From assembly GCF_001007875.1 (NCBI RefSeq), contig NZ_CP011412.1:3534001-3598000 (forward strand): a DNA stretch of 64,000 bases, given 5' to 3'. A program made the position numbers and the translations under genes. Source of the stretch: Sedimenticola thiotaurini. GTDB taxonomy: Bacteria; Pseudomonadota; Gammaproteobacteria; Chromatiales; Chromatiaceae. Shown one piece after another: positions 19,084 through 28,116 of this stretch; position 1 is the stretch's first letter, and each line of letters opens with the position of its first letter. The notes beneath the pieces were generated by a model that saw nothing but the letters and a program-made list of their open reading frames with translations, was not told the origin of the DNA and ran no database searches.

Positions 19084-20831
19084 CGGGGTGCCTCCGCCGT
19101 CTTCGCCTGGCGCTGCTCGATCAGCTGAATGAAGGCGTCCTCCATGCTCGGGTCGGGATTTTCCGGGCTCCGTGCATGGCTCTTCATCTCCAGCGGCGTG
19201 CCCTCCGCCAGCACCTCACCGTCGGCCATGATCACCAGCCGGTCGCAATAGTTCGCCTCCTCCATGAAATGGGTGGTGACCAGCACCGTGACCCCCGCTT
19301 CCGCCAGGGTGTTGGTGCGGGCCCAGAACTCCCGTCGTGCCAGGGGATCGACACCGGAGGTGGGCTCGTCCAGGAACAGAATCTCCGGTTCATGCATCAG
19401 CGCCGCGGCGAAGGAGAGACGCTGTTTATAACCCAGGGGCAGATCATCGGCATTGCTGTTCCGGTAGCCGGTCAGCTCGAAAGTGGTCAGGGCCCACTCG
19501 ATGCGCGCCCGCTGCTGTCTGCCCCGCAGACCGTAGGCGCTGGAGAAAAAACGCAGGTTCTGGCTGACCGACAGGTTGGAGTAGAGGGAAAACTTCTGCG
19601 CCATGTAACCGATACGGGCGCGGGCCGATGCCGCCATCTCCTGCAGGTCGTGGCCGGCCACCGCCAGTTCGCCGCTGCTGGCGGGCAGCAGGCCGCAGAG
19701 CATGCGGAAAGTGGTGGATTTGCCGGCCCCATTGGCCCCCAGCAGGCCGAAGATCTCACCCCGGCGTACGCTGAAGCTGACATTGTTTACCGCGATGAAA
19801 TCTCCGAAACGGCGCTGCAGTCGATCGACCCGGATAACCTCGTCACCCGTCGACCCGTGGATATTCAGCTCCAGGGAAAACACCTCATCCGGATTCTGGG
19901 GGCGGCTCTTGAGACGGGCCACAAAGGCATCCTCAAAGCGGGGTTTGACCGGGGTGATCTGCACGGCCGGCTGCCCCGGCAGCACGCTTTCCGGCCTCGG
20001 TGTGTGTGCTGTTTCCATCACCAGGCGCACCGCTTCCCCTTCAATCAGGGCGTCCAGCACGCCGGGTGCCCGGCTCAGCCGCTCCTGCAACTGGCGCTGA
20101 GTCAGACCCTGGGCACTGACCTGAAAGGTCCGTCCCGCCACTGCCTGGCTGAACCGGGCCGGTTCATCCTGGCCCAGCAGTTTGCCCTGGTGCAGCAGGA
20201 TCACCTCATCGCAGCGCTCCGCTTCGTCCAGGTAGGCGGTGCTGAGCAACACACTCATACCCACTTCCTGCACCTGGCGGTAGACGATCTGCCACAATTC
20301 GCGCCGTGAAACCGGATCCACCCCCACCGTGGGTTCATCCAGCAACAGCAGGCGGGGTGAGCTCAGCAGGGTACAGGCGAGCCCCAGTTTCTGTTTCATG
20401 CCACCGGACAGGTGCCCCGCCAGCCGCCGGGTGAACGGGCCCAGGCCGGTCATGCGCATCAGTTCCGCGTAACGGGCTGGCCGGCTGGCTTTCGGCATGC
20501 CCTGCAGGTCGGCGTAGAGATCGAGATTCTCCTGTACGCTCAAATCTTCATAGAGACCGAAGCGCTGGGGCATATAGCCGACGCTGGATTGTACCGCCAG
20601 GGGATCGGCGATGGCGTCAATGCCGAGCGCCCGGATCGATCCGGCATCCGGCAGCAGCAGACCGGCGGCCAGCCGCATGGTAGTGGTTTTGCCCGCCCCG
20701 TCCGGACCGATCAGGCCGGTGACCCGGCCCGGCTGGATCGTGAAACTGATTTCATCCAGGGCATCCACCGGTCCGGCCGTGGACTGAAAGCGTTTGCAGA
20801 TGGAGTTGAAGCTGAGCGCCGGGGCGGCCAC
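19080..20831 (-). CDS. ybhF: Fused double ABC ATPase, YbhF type
   Basis: 583 residues from a GTG at 20831, which directly follows the adaptor stop and has GGAGAG upstream; a TTG at 20879 would need a 47-base overlap. Two ATP-binding domains are fused. The first has GPDGAGKTTT and LSGGMKQKLG. The second has GANGAGKSTT but a non-standard signature, LPLGYKQRLS, as is usual for YbhF. Aspartate boxes LLLLDEPTVGVD and [12 protein letters not shown] are both present. It powers export through the two downstream ABC-2 permeases. Confidence 0.9.
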   Translation of the reverse strand: MAAPALSFNSICKRFQSTAGPVDALDEISFTIQPGRVTGLIGPDGAGKTTTMRLAAGLLLPDAGSIRALGIDAIADPLAVQSSVGYMPQRFGLYEDLSVQENLDLYADLQGMPKASRPARYAELMRMTGLGPFTRRLAGHLSGGMKQKLGLACTLLSSPRLLLLDEPTVGVDPVSRRELWQIVYRQVQEVGMSVLLSTAYLDEAERCDEVILLHQGKLLGQDEPARFSQAVAGRTFQVSAQGLTQRQLQERLSRAPGVLDALIEGEAVRLVMETAHTPRPESVLPGQPAVQITPVKPRFEDAFVARLKSRPQNPDEVFSLELNIHGSTGDEVIRVDRLQRRFGDFIAVNNVSFSVRRGEIFGLLGANGAGKSTTFRMLCGLLPASSGELAVAGHDLQEMAASARARIGYMAQKFSLYSNLSVSQNLRFFSSAYGLRGRQQRARIEWALTTFELTGYRNSNADDLPLGYKQRLSFAAALMHEPEILFLDEPTSGVDPLARREFWARTNTLAEAGVTVLVTTHFMEEANYCDRLVIMADGEVLAEGTPLEMKSHARSPENPDPSMEDAFIQLIEQRQAKTAEAPR

Positions 20832-20832
20832 G

Positions 20833-21870
20833 CTACTCTCCGCACTGGTTGACGGTGGTATCGGACGGTTTCTGACCAAGCGGTATGGTGACGCTCACCG
20901 GCATCCCCAGGCGCAGCTCACCCTGGGGGTTGCAGACATGGATTTTCACCGAGTAGACCAACCGGGTACGCAGCTCCGGGGTCTGTACACTCTTCGGTGT
21001 GAACTCGGCGCTGGGGGAGATGTAACCGATCCAGCCGCTGTAGCTTTTATCTGGATAACTGTCGGTGTGGATGGTTGCCTTGACCCCCAGGGGCACCTTG
21101 CCCAGCGCCGGTTCCGGCAGGTAGGCCCGTACCCAGACCGGATCGATATAGGCCAGGGTCAGTACCGGGGTCTGGGGGCTGGCCATGTCGCCGGGCTCCA
21201 GGATACGGTTGCGTATGATGCCGTCGCTGGGCGCGTAGAGGTTGGCGTTGTTCAGACGCTGCCTGACCAGGGCCAGTCCGGCCTGGCGTGCGGCCAGTTC
21301 AGCCCGGGCGACGGCGATCTCCTCCTTGCGCGGACCCGCCTTCAGCAAGGCCAGGGTTTCCCGGGCCACCTCAACCTGGGCCGCGGCCGCTTCAGCCAGG
21401 GACTGGGCGTTCTCCACATCCTCGGGGGAGACCAGCTCCTTGTCCAGCAGGCGTGCGATGCGCTGGTAACTGCTTCTGGTGGACTTGGCCCTGGCCAGGG
21501 CGGCGTTCAGTTCCGCCTGTCCCTTGCGGATCTCTTCCGGTCGGCTGCCCGCTTCCAGCTTGGCCACCACCTGCTCCTGCGCGGTCAGGGTCGCCTCGGC
21601 TTCGGCCAGCTGGGCTTCCAGCAGTTCGGTTTGCAGACGTCCCAGCAGTTGTCCCCGGGTCACCCGGTCCCCCTCCTGGACCAGGATCTCGGCGATATGG
21701 TCACTGCCGTTGAAGGCCAGTTGCGCTTCCCGGATATCCACGTTGCCGTACAGCTGCAGTGTCGTACTGTCGATCTCCTGTTGGTCGCTTTGCCACCAGA
21801 ATCCGGCCACGCCGGCCGACAGCAGCATGAGCAGCAACGGGATAACGACTTTTTTCTTCTGCATGTCCAA
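20833..21870 (-). CDS. ybhG: HlyD-family adaptor, YbhG type
   Basis: 345 residues. An N-terminal membrane anchor (about 8-25), then a biotinyl/lipoyl half (LAFNGSDHIAEILVQEGDRV), a long coiled-coil hairpin (about 75-200, rich in Ala, Glu and Arg), the second lipoyl half (LYAPSDGIIRNRILEPGD) and a beta-barrel domain. It is the periplasmic adaptor for the YbhFSR-type exporter and the first gene of the set. The order G-F-S-R equals that in E. coli. Substrate unknown. Confidence 0.9.
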   Translation of the reverse strand: MDMQKKKVVIPLLLMLLSAGVAGFWWQSDQQEIDSTTLQLYGNVDIREAQLAFNGSDHIAEILVQEGDRVTRGQLLGRLQTELLEAQLAEAEATLTAQEQVVAKLEAGSRPEEIRKGQAELNAALARAKSTRSSYQRIARLLDKELVSPEDVENAQSLAEAAAAQVEVARETLALLKAGPRKEEIAVARAELAARQAGLALVRQRLNNANLYAPSDGIIRNRILEPGDMASPQTPVLTLAYIDPVWVRAYLPEPALGKVPLGVKATIHTDSYPDKSYSGWIGYISPSAEFTPKSVQTPELRTRLVYSVKIHVCNPQGELRLGMPVSVTIPLGQKPSDTTVNQCGE

Positions 21871-22237
21871 CTACCCTGTGTTGATGGTATCGGCCTTGGC
21901 CTGGCAGGTTTTCTCTGTCACCAACATACGAGGACCGAAAGATTATCCTACACGAACAAAGGTTAACGGAACATCAACGGCGGGGTCCGGGCTGCCATGC
22001 ATCAGACCCAACTCTTTCCGCCGCGGACCGGATGAACACCCCGTGGCACGGGTCTGGGGATGCTCCACGTCGTACCCCACCTGTTAACGGTGACGACTTC
22101 AGGCCTGGCGGCTGGTACATTAACCCGCTGCCAGGCTTTCTGATAACCGTTGGGGGCGGCTCTTCCCGATTGGTGGTTGGGCCGAACTGAAACGGAATCA
22201 GCGTGGCAGGATACAGTGCATCACCATGGGGGAATAC
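21871..22237. other. Intergenic gap between divergent ybhG and gltB-like genes
   Basis: About 370 bases hold the promoters of two divergent units. I see no convincing -35/-10 pair, palindrome or small gene here. Confidence 0.5.
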
Positions 22238-23908
22238 ATGCGTCGCAATTTTATTCTGTTTGCCAGCGGTTCGTTAATTGCCATTGCACTGCTTCATCTG
22301 GTCTGGCGGCCGGCCGTCTGGTTGCTGTTGCCACTGCTGCCGCTGATTCTGCTGGGACTGTATGACATGTTCCAGCAACAGCACGCGCTCAAGCGCAACT
22401 TCCCGCTGTTCGGTCGGGGGCGCTGGATCATGGAGTGGTTCCGTCCGTTTATCCGTCAGTATCTGCTGGAATCGGACACCGACGGTGCCCCGATCAACCG
22501 CATGTTCCGCAGCATTGTCTACCAGCGCGCCAAGGGCGCCCGGGAGACGGTGCCGTTCGGTACCCAGCTGGATACTTACCGGAATGGCTATGAGTGGATC
22601 GGCCATTCGCTCTCCGCCCTGGATGTGGCCGAGCTGGATATCGATATGCGGGTGCTGGTGGGCGGACCGGCCTGTCGTCAACCCTATAGCGCCAGTGTGT
22701 TCAATATATCGGCCATGAGTTTTGGCGCGCTCAGCTGCAACGCCATCCTGGCCCTCAATGGTGGCGCCAAAGCGGGCGGCTTTTATCACAATACCGGTGA
22801 AGGCGGCATCAGCCGCTACCACCTGGAACCGGGCGGCGACCTGGTCTGGCAAGTCGGCACCGGCTATTTCGGCTGTCGGGATGAGGCCGGTCACTTCTCC
22901 CCCGAGGCGTTTCGGGAGAAGGCGCGCCTGCCCGCTGTGAAGATGATTGAGATTAAACTCTCCCAGGGGGCCAAGCCGGGCCATGGCGGTATACTGCCGG
23001 CGGATAAGAACTCGCCGGAGATCGCGGCCATCCGGGGGGTGGTGCCCGGCACGCCGGTCATATCTCCGTCCGCCCACTCCGCTTTCTCCACACCCCTGGG
23101 GCTGCTCGATTTCGTCCAGCAGTTGCGCGACCTGTCCGATGGCAAGCCGGTGGGTATCAAGCTGGCGATTGGTCGCCGGAGCGAGTTCATTGCTATTTGC
23201 AAGGCGATGGTAAGCAGCGGCATCACGCCCGATTTCATCACCGTGGATGGAGGTGAGGGGGGTACCGGTGCGGCGCCCCTGGAGTACGCCAATTCGGTCG
23301 GTACCCCCCTGCGGGAGGCGTTGGCGTTTGTGGATGACTGCCTGACCGGTTTCGGTGTCCGGCAGGATATCCGCATCATCGCCTCGGGAAAGATGATTTC
23401 CGCTTTCCACCTGGTGAAGAACCTGGCCCTGGGGGCGGATATCTGTAACAGCGCCCGGGGCATGATGCTGGCGCTGGGTTGTATCCAATCCCTCACCTGT
23501 AACAGCAACGCCTGTCCGACCGGTGTGGCCACCCAGGACCCCCGTCTCTACCGCGGCCTGGTGGTGGGGGACAAGGTGCGGCGGGTGGCCAAGTTCCATG
23601 AAAAGACCCTGCATGCGACGGCGGAAATTATCTCGTCAGCGGGGCTGTGCCATACCCGGGAGTTGACCCGTACCCATATCTATCGCCGCATTAACCAGGA
23701 GAGTGTGCGGCGCTATGATCAGGTGTTTCCCTACGTGGAACCGGGCAGCCTGTTGAGCAGTGAGCCACCCGAGCGGTTCCGGCTCGACCTGGAAGAGGCG
23801 TCACCGGAGAGTTTCATGCCGGACAAATGTCTGACCCGGATCAACCGCCACGCCAGTGAAGTAACCGCTGGTGATACAGGTAGTGAGTCGGCACTGGAGA
23901 GGGTGTAA
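22238..23908 (+). CDS. FMN-binding glutamate synthase family protein
   Basis: 556 residues from the ATG at 22238, preceded by GGGGGA; an ATG four codons earlier contains that site. Two N-terminal membrane helices (about 5-50) precede a glutamate-synthase central domain: FNISAMSFGALS, GGISRYHLEPGGDLVWQ, KPGHGGILP, DGGEGGTGAAP and the cluster-like CNSNACPTGVATQDP. This matches the FMN and 3Fe-4S part of GltB without the glutaminase domain. Such stand-alone forms are widespread but of unproven substrate. The membrane anchor separates it from true GltB. Confidence 0.85.
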   Translation: MRRNFILFASGSLIAIALLHLVWRPAVWLLLPLLPLILLGLYDMFQQQHALKRNFPLFGRGRWIMEWFRPFIRQYLLESDTDGAPINRMFRSIVYQRAKGARETVPFGTQLDTYRNGYEWIGHSLSALDVAELDIDMRVLVGGPACRQPYSASVFNISAMSFGALSCNAILALNGGAKAGGFYHNTGEGGISRYHLEPGGDLVWQVGTGYFGCRDEAGHFSPEAFREKARLPAVKMIEIKLSQGAKPGHGGILPADKNSPEIAAIRGVVPGTPVISPSAHSAFSTPLGLLDFVQQLRDLSDGKPVGIKLAIGRRSEFIAICKAMVSSGITPDFITVDGGEGGTGAAPLEYANSVGTPLREALAFVDDCLTGFGVRQDIRIIASGKMISAFHLVKNLALGADICNSARGMMLALGCIQSLTCNSNACPTGVATQDPRLYRGLVVGDKVRRVAKFHEKTLHATAEIISSAGLCHTRELTRTHIYRRINQESVRRYDQVFPYVEPGSLLSSEPPERFRLDLEEASPESFMPDKCLTRINRHASEVTAGDTGSESALERV

Positions 23909-23925
23909 CGGATCAGTTGGCCGGC

Positions 23926-24780
23926 CTAAGCCAGCCAGAGTTTGGCTGGGTTTAATGGTATCCCCTGCTGACGCTGCTCCGGCGGCGGCAGTATATCGAG
24001 ACTTGGCCAGCGTCCGTTGATCAGCGCCTGGCTGTAACCGGTGTCCAGCCCCGCCTCCCCCATGCGTCGGCTGGCTCTTCGATGGTCGTAACTCAGGCGA
24101 TGCCAGCTGGCGCGGACCTGCTCCCCTTCGGTTTCCAGCAACAGGTACCAGCCGTCCGGTGTGCCGTCGTTTGCCGGCAGGCCGATCACGCCGGTGTTGA
24201 GCCAGAAGCGTCGGTCGATCTGCTCCCCGAACGGAATGCCGCAATGACCACCAATCACCACTTCGGTCTCGGCCAGATCCAGCTCGGCCCGTTTCTGCTC
24301 ACGGGGCGTGGAGGGGAAAACAAACCGGTTGATCCGGCTCGGGGCGCCATGCACCACCAGAAATGTCAGCTGGCCCAGACTGAACCGGAGTGCGCCAGGG
24401 AGCTGTTTCATCCACTCCCGCTCGGATCGACCAATGCGGCGGTTGGTGTAATCAAACCATTTTGACGCGTTCAGCGCACAGACCGAGCCCTGTTCGAAGC
24501 CGCAGCCGCAATCGTCGGAGTCACTGGCCAGGGACGCCTCGCAGTTACCCATCACCAGCTGGATGTCCCACTCCCGGATCAGCGCCACGGTCTCCACCGG
24601 TGAAGCGCAGTAGGCGGTCAGGTCACCGTTGCAGATAACCCGCCGGGGTGGTATGCCTCTCGCTTCGGCGGTGCGGCGCATGGCCCGGGTCGCCTCCAGG
24701 TTGCCGTAGGGGCCGCCAAACAGCAGCAGGGGACCCTGCAGCGTACCCAGATCCCGTTGGTTGCCGGTCAGGGAAGCCAT
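23926..24780 (-). CDS. Metallophosphoesterase-like protein with altered metal motifs
   Basis: 284 residues of the calcineurin-like fold (YfcE/ApaH superfamily). The ordered blocks are recognisable: GGPYGNLEA where DxHGN is expected, CNGDLTAY, MGNCE for GNHE, VVHGAP, and GGHCGIPF for GHTH, ending NTGVIGLP. The first block lacks the usual Asp and His metal ligands. It may use one metal, another chemistry, or be a binding protein. It starts 2 bases after the stop of a sodium:solute symporter gene and is surely co-transcribed with it. Confidence 0.75.
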   Translation of the reverse strand: MASLTGNQRDLGTLQGPLLLFGGPYGNLEATRAMRRTAEARGIPPRRVICNGDLTAYCASPVETVALIREWDIQLVMGNCEASLASDSDDCGCGFEQGSVCALNASKWFDYTNRRIGRSEREWMKQLPGALRFSLGQLTFLVVHGAPSRINRFVFPSTPREQKRAELDLAETEVVIGGHCGIPFGEQIDRRFWLNTGVIGLPANDGTPDGWYLLLETEGEQVRASWHRLSYDHRRASRRMGEAGLDTGYSQALINGRWPSLDILPPPEQRQQGIPLNPAKLWLA

Positions 24781-24782
24781 AA

Positions 24783-26168
24783 TCAGACAGTTGAGGCGAG
24801 CGGCGTGCGGCGCCGGCTGGAGAGGGCGTCACCAACCCAGAACAGCAGGCAGCCGATGGCCAGCACAGTGATGGAGATATAGAGCAGCTTGGTGTACTTG
24901 TGCAGTTCACCCAACCACTGGCTATGGCCGGCCGATTCGGTGAAATAGAGTGCCGCGCCAGCCACCGCCAACAGGAAGGCGCCCAGGTAACTCCACAGCG
25001 GAATCTGCTCCCGGCCACCCCACAGGGAGAAGAACACCACCGGCGCCAGGTAGAGGGACGCGGTGCCGCTGACCGCCACGGCGCTGAACAGATCCTGGTT
25101 ACCGGTGAACAGCAGCACCAGACCCAGCAGCATGAACAGGGCCATGATCATCCGGCCATTGTGCAGGCTGGCCGGGAGCATGCCCATGTTCACCACCACC
25201 AGCCTGGAGGCGCTGGCCAGGGTGCTGTCCAGGGTCGACATGGCGGAGATCACCAGGGCTGCGCTGAACAGCAGCATGGGCAGCTCCCCCAGCAGGCGGG
25301 ACAGCACCTGGTGCATGTTTTCGCCGCTGCTTCCGTGGGCGCCCGCCATCACCCCCAGGCCACCAAACAGCAGGATGCAGAGCATGCTGATCCAGGCGGC
25401 GTGGAGAAAGCTGCGCCGGGTGGTATCCCGATCGGCCAGGAAGCCCCGGTCCATCATCACCGGGTCGTGCATCGGATAACTCCAGATCTGCAGCAGTGCC
25501 ACGATCAGCAGGATGGGGCCGGGGCTGGTGATGTCGAACGGTTTGAAATTCAACGCCGCCAGGGTGAGGTGGCCGCTGCCGATGGCGGACAGCACCAGAA
25601 CCAGCAGTACCGCGATAAACAGCAGCATCTGCAACAGGTCGGTGCGCAGGGAGGCGTGCAGACCGCCGATCATGGAGTAGGTCAGGGTGACCAGTGCCAG
25701 GCCGATCACCGCCAGGGTGTAAGCCTGGGAGCCGGCCACACCAAACAGGATGCCGATCACCAGCAGATTGGCAAATACTTCGCTGATCAGGCGCAGGCCC
25801 ACCACGAAGTTGTAGCACGTCGAGCCCACCTGCCCGAAACGATCCAGGAGAAACGCCTGCACGCTGTCATAACCCCGGTTGAACCGCAGGTGGTCGATTA
25901 TCTTGCCGCCGGTGAGAAAGGAGAGGTAGTAGGCGGCATAGGCCAGGGTACCCCAGATGCCATAGTAGTAACCGAGGATGGCGGCATTCATCAGGGAGCG
26001 GGCGAATATCCAGGTGGTCACCTGGGAGAGGGTCAGGGTGATCAGGCCCGGTGGCCGACCGGTGGCGGAGACGCCTTTGAAAAAGCTGTTGCTGTCCTTG
26101 GCGCTGGAGGAGAGCAAAACGGAAAAAAGGGCCACAGTGGCCACGATAAGCGGGAGTGTAAAGTCCAT
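24783..26168 (-). CDS. Sodium:solute symporter (SSS) family protein
   Basis: 461 residues from an ATG at 26168 (MDFTLPLIVATVALF); a longer frame reaches 26243 but adds a polar stretch. About twelve to thirteen hydrophobic segments. TYSMIGGLHASLRTDLLQ and SAMSTLDSTLASASRLVVVN are SSS signatures, the latter including the Na+-site serine/threonine helix. The substrate is not evident. It is followed at once by the metallophosphoesterase-like gene. Confidence 0.82.
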   Translation of the reverse strand: MDFTLPLIVATVALFSVLLSSSAKDSNSFFKGVSATGRPPGLITLTLSQVTTWIFARSLMNAAILGYYYGIWGTLAYAAYYLSFLTGGKIIDHLRFNRGYDSVQAFLLDRFGQVGSTCYNFVVGLRLISEVFANLLVIGILFGVAGSQAYTLAVIGLALVTLTYSMIGGLHASLRTDLLQMLLFIAVLLVLVLSAIGSGHLTLAALNFKPFDITSPGPILLIVALLQIWSYPMHDPVMMDRGFLADRDTTRRSFLHAAWISMLCILLFGGLGVMAGAHGSSGENMHQVLSRLLGELPMLLFSAALVISAMSTLDSTLASASRLVVVNMGMLPASLHNGRMIMALFMLLGLVLLFTGNQDLFSAVAVSGTASLYLAPVVFFSLWGGREQIPLWSYLGAFLLAVAGAALYFTESAGHSQWLGELHKYTKLLYISITVLAIGCLLFWVGDALSSRRRTPLASTV

Positions 26169-26246
26169 GCTGATGCCTGTTCGCCGGTTGCTGTTAGTTA
26201 ATGAGACGAATGGGTGCTGCCACAAACTCAGAGTGTAGGCCACCGA

Positions 26247-26705
26247 TCAACCGTCGGTGACGACCAGTCGGTAATCAAGGGTCGGATTGAGCGGGCAGGA
26301 GTAAACATACTCACCGGGTTTCAGGGTGATGGGGTAATCCTGGGTGACGCCGGTGGTGAGCCCGGCACCGGAAATGCTGGGCAGTCTGGCGCGCTCGATC
26401 AGGCCGGCACCGCGCAACCAGAAACCCAGTTCATAGGGCACATTCTTGTTACTGACCCGGAACAGGTAGTGGCCGGCCTTGAGGGTCAGGGTTTTCGCTG
26501 TCGCCAGGCGCTGTTCGCCGGTCTGCTGGTTAATGGCCTGGCAATCGCTGATACTGTGGGAGGTGAAACCGTGATCGATACCCTGTTCACTCTGCAGGAT
26601 CTGGCACGGTACCTGGGTCAGTTCGATCACCCGGGGTTCGGCGCCCGCCGGGGCGGTGGTAGCCAGTGCCAGTATGGCCCAACCGGTTGTCAGTAATTGA
26701 CGCAT
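26247..26705 (-). CDS. Secreted hypothetical protein
   Basis: 152 residues. A signal peptide (MRQLLTTGWAILALATTAPAGA, cleaved near residue 22) leads to a beta-rich domain. Three cysteines remain in the mature part and the end reads EYVYSCPLNPTLDYRLVV. The pattern is reminiscent of cupredoxin-like folds, but the copper His/Met ligands are not in place, so I give no function. It lies 78 bases upstream of the symporter gene on the same strand and may share its transcript. Confidence 0.6.
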   Translation of the reverse strand: MRQLLTTGWAILALATTAPAGAEPRVIELTQVPCQILQSEQGIDHGFTSHSISDCQAINQQTGEQRLATAKTLTLKAGHYLFRVSNKNVPYELGFWLRGAGLIERARLPSISGAGLTTGVTQDYPITLKPGEYVYSCPLNPTLDYRLVVTDG

Positions 26706-26919
26706 CACGATCTCCTGATCATTTGAAAGTAACCTGCTTAAATAGACCGGCCGGGGCGGGAGAATATTTCTGCGGGAAGCCGGATCCGGACGATACTGCT
26801 ATATATGGGAATATCATTTCCAACACCTGTCCCGGTTATGTGTTACAGTCAGCGATATATGTTGCGTTGCAGCAATTGCGCTACTTTAAGCTATCCAACC
26901 AACTTATCGAGAATCCGCC

Positions 26920-28074
26920 ATGCCCCCCCTGAATGAACGTCTGAACAGATTGCGCCAGCGCCTGGGTGATGCCCGCCGCTCGGTGGCCGACTCCTACAAG
27001 GATGGGTTCAGGAAGGTTGGGCAATTCATGTCCCGCTGGGGTGTGCCCTGTCCCGGCTGTGTGGTGATGCGGCGCTGGTTTGGCGGGGCACGGGAGGATA
27101 GGGCCCACCCGGCTGCAAAGCGTCCACCGCTCACTACTGAGCGCGATCTGGTCCGCCACTTTACCCCCCGGGATTACCCCCGTTCACGCCAGCGCCGGTA
27201 TGCCCTGCATCTGCCGCCCCAGTATGACGGCCAGCGGCAGCTGCCCCTGGTGATGGTGCTGCACGGCTGCCGGCAGGATGAACAGGATATCCGTCAGATC
27301 AGCGGCTTTGATGCCATTGCCGATCAGGAGGGGTTTGCGGTGGTCTACCCCTTTGTCACCAGTTACGGCGGACTGCGCAATCGTAACTGCTGGGGCTGGT
27401 GGCATCGGCATGAGATCGAGGCCGGCGCCGGTGAAGTGGAGGACCTGTGGCAGATCATGGAAGAGGTCGCCAATGAGTTTCATTTTGACCAGCGACGTCT
27501 CTACGTGGCCGGGCTCTCGTCCGGTGCCGGGATGGCGGTGGCCATGCTGGTGGCCCATGCCGACCGCATTGCCGCCGGTGCCGCGGTGGCCGGCCTGCCC
27601 TACGGCGAGAGCGCCCGGGCAGTAAACCTGTGGGGGTTTACGGGGCGTTTCAAACCGGTGGATGAGGTGGTCCGCGCCATGCGCAGGGCGCTGCCGGAGG
27701 CTGCCCGCCCTGTACCCCTGATGATTGTCCACTCGGACGCGGACGAGACGGTGGATATCCGCGCAGCGGACAATCTGCGGGATAGCTGGGGCCGCTGTTT
27801 CGGGATCGATACCGCACAGCCCCAGGCCCGGACCAGCGGTGTGACCCACGATACCCCCTGGATCAGCAGCCGCTACGGCGACCCGGTGCGTAACGGTGTA
27901 GTGGAGACCCTGATTCTGGAAGGTCGGGGCCATGGCTGGTATGGCGGTGAGCCCGGCCCCTTCAGCTATCCGGAGGCACCGGATGTATCGCGCTGGATCT
28001 GGGACTTCTTCTATCGGCAACCCCCGCTGACGCTAGAGCATGCTCCAGCGTCAGCAGAGGCCGCCACCGCCTGA
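26920..28074 (+). CDS. PHB depolymerase-family (LpqC-like) esterase
   Basis: 384 residues. The alpha/beta-hydrolase core begins near 90 with LPLVMVLHGCRQDEQDI. The lipase box GLSSGAGMA (about 200) supplies the serine, HSDADETVDI the aspartate and GRGHGWYGG the histidine. This is the family of extracellular and intracellular poly(3-hydroxybutyrate) depolymerases and feruloyl-type esterases. There is no clear signal peptide and the N-terminus is basic, so it is probably cytoplasmic and may act on PHB granules or short oligomers. The last codons fall within a 28-base inverted repeat. Confidence 0.8.
   Translation: MPPLNERLNRLRQRLGDARRSVADSYKDGFRKVGQFMSRWGVPCPGCVVMRRWFGGAREDRAHPAAKRPPLTTERDLVRHFTPRDYPRSRQRRYALHLPPQYDGQRQLPLVMVLHGCRQDEQDIRQISGFDAIADQEGFAVVYPFVTSYGGLRNRNCWGWWHRHEIEAGAGEVEDLWQIMEEVANEFHFDQRRLYVAGLSSGAGMAVAMLVAHADRIAAGAAVAGLPYGESARAVNLWGFTGRFKPVDEVVRAMRRALPEAARPVPLMIVHSDADETVDIRAADNLRDSWGRCFGIDTAQPQARTSGVTHDTPWISSRYGDPVRNGVVETLILEGRGHGWYGGEPGPFSYPEAPDVSRWIWDFFYRQPPLTLEHAPASAEAATA
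28027..28054. repeat. 28-base inverted repeat at the end of the esterase gene
   Basis: CTGACGCT and AGCGTCAG flank GAGCATGCTC, itself a perfect palindrome, with one mismatch between. It lies inside the final coding part and directly before a second hairpin. Confidence 0.6.
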
Positions 28075-28084
28075 AGTGGCGGTC
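28060..28084. terminator. Hairpin between convergent esterase and ggt genes
   Basis: CCGCCAC at 28061-28067 pairs with GTGGCGG at 28076-28082, extendable by wobble pairs. The esterase stop codon is in the loop. It is symmetric enough to serve both convergent genes; no T-run is present. Confidence 0.45.
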
Positions 28085-28116
28085 CCATCTGGCGGATTTA
28101 TCCACCCGGTCAGCGG

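Noticed and set aside
21871-22237. Search for a riboswitch or small RNA upstream of the FMN glutamate-synthase-like gene.
   Set aside because: No FMN (RFN) or glutamine-type conserved core could be seen in the gap.
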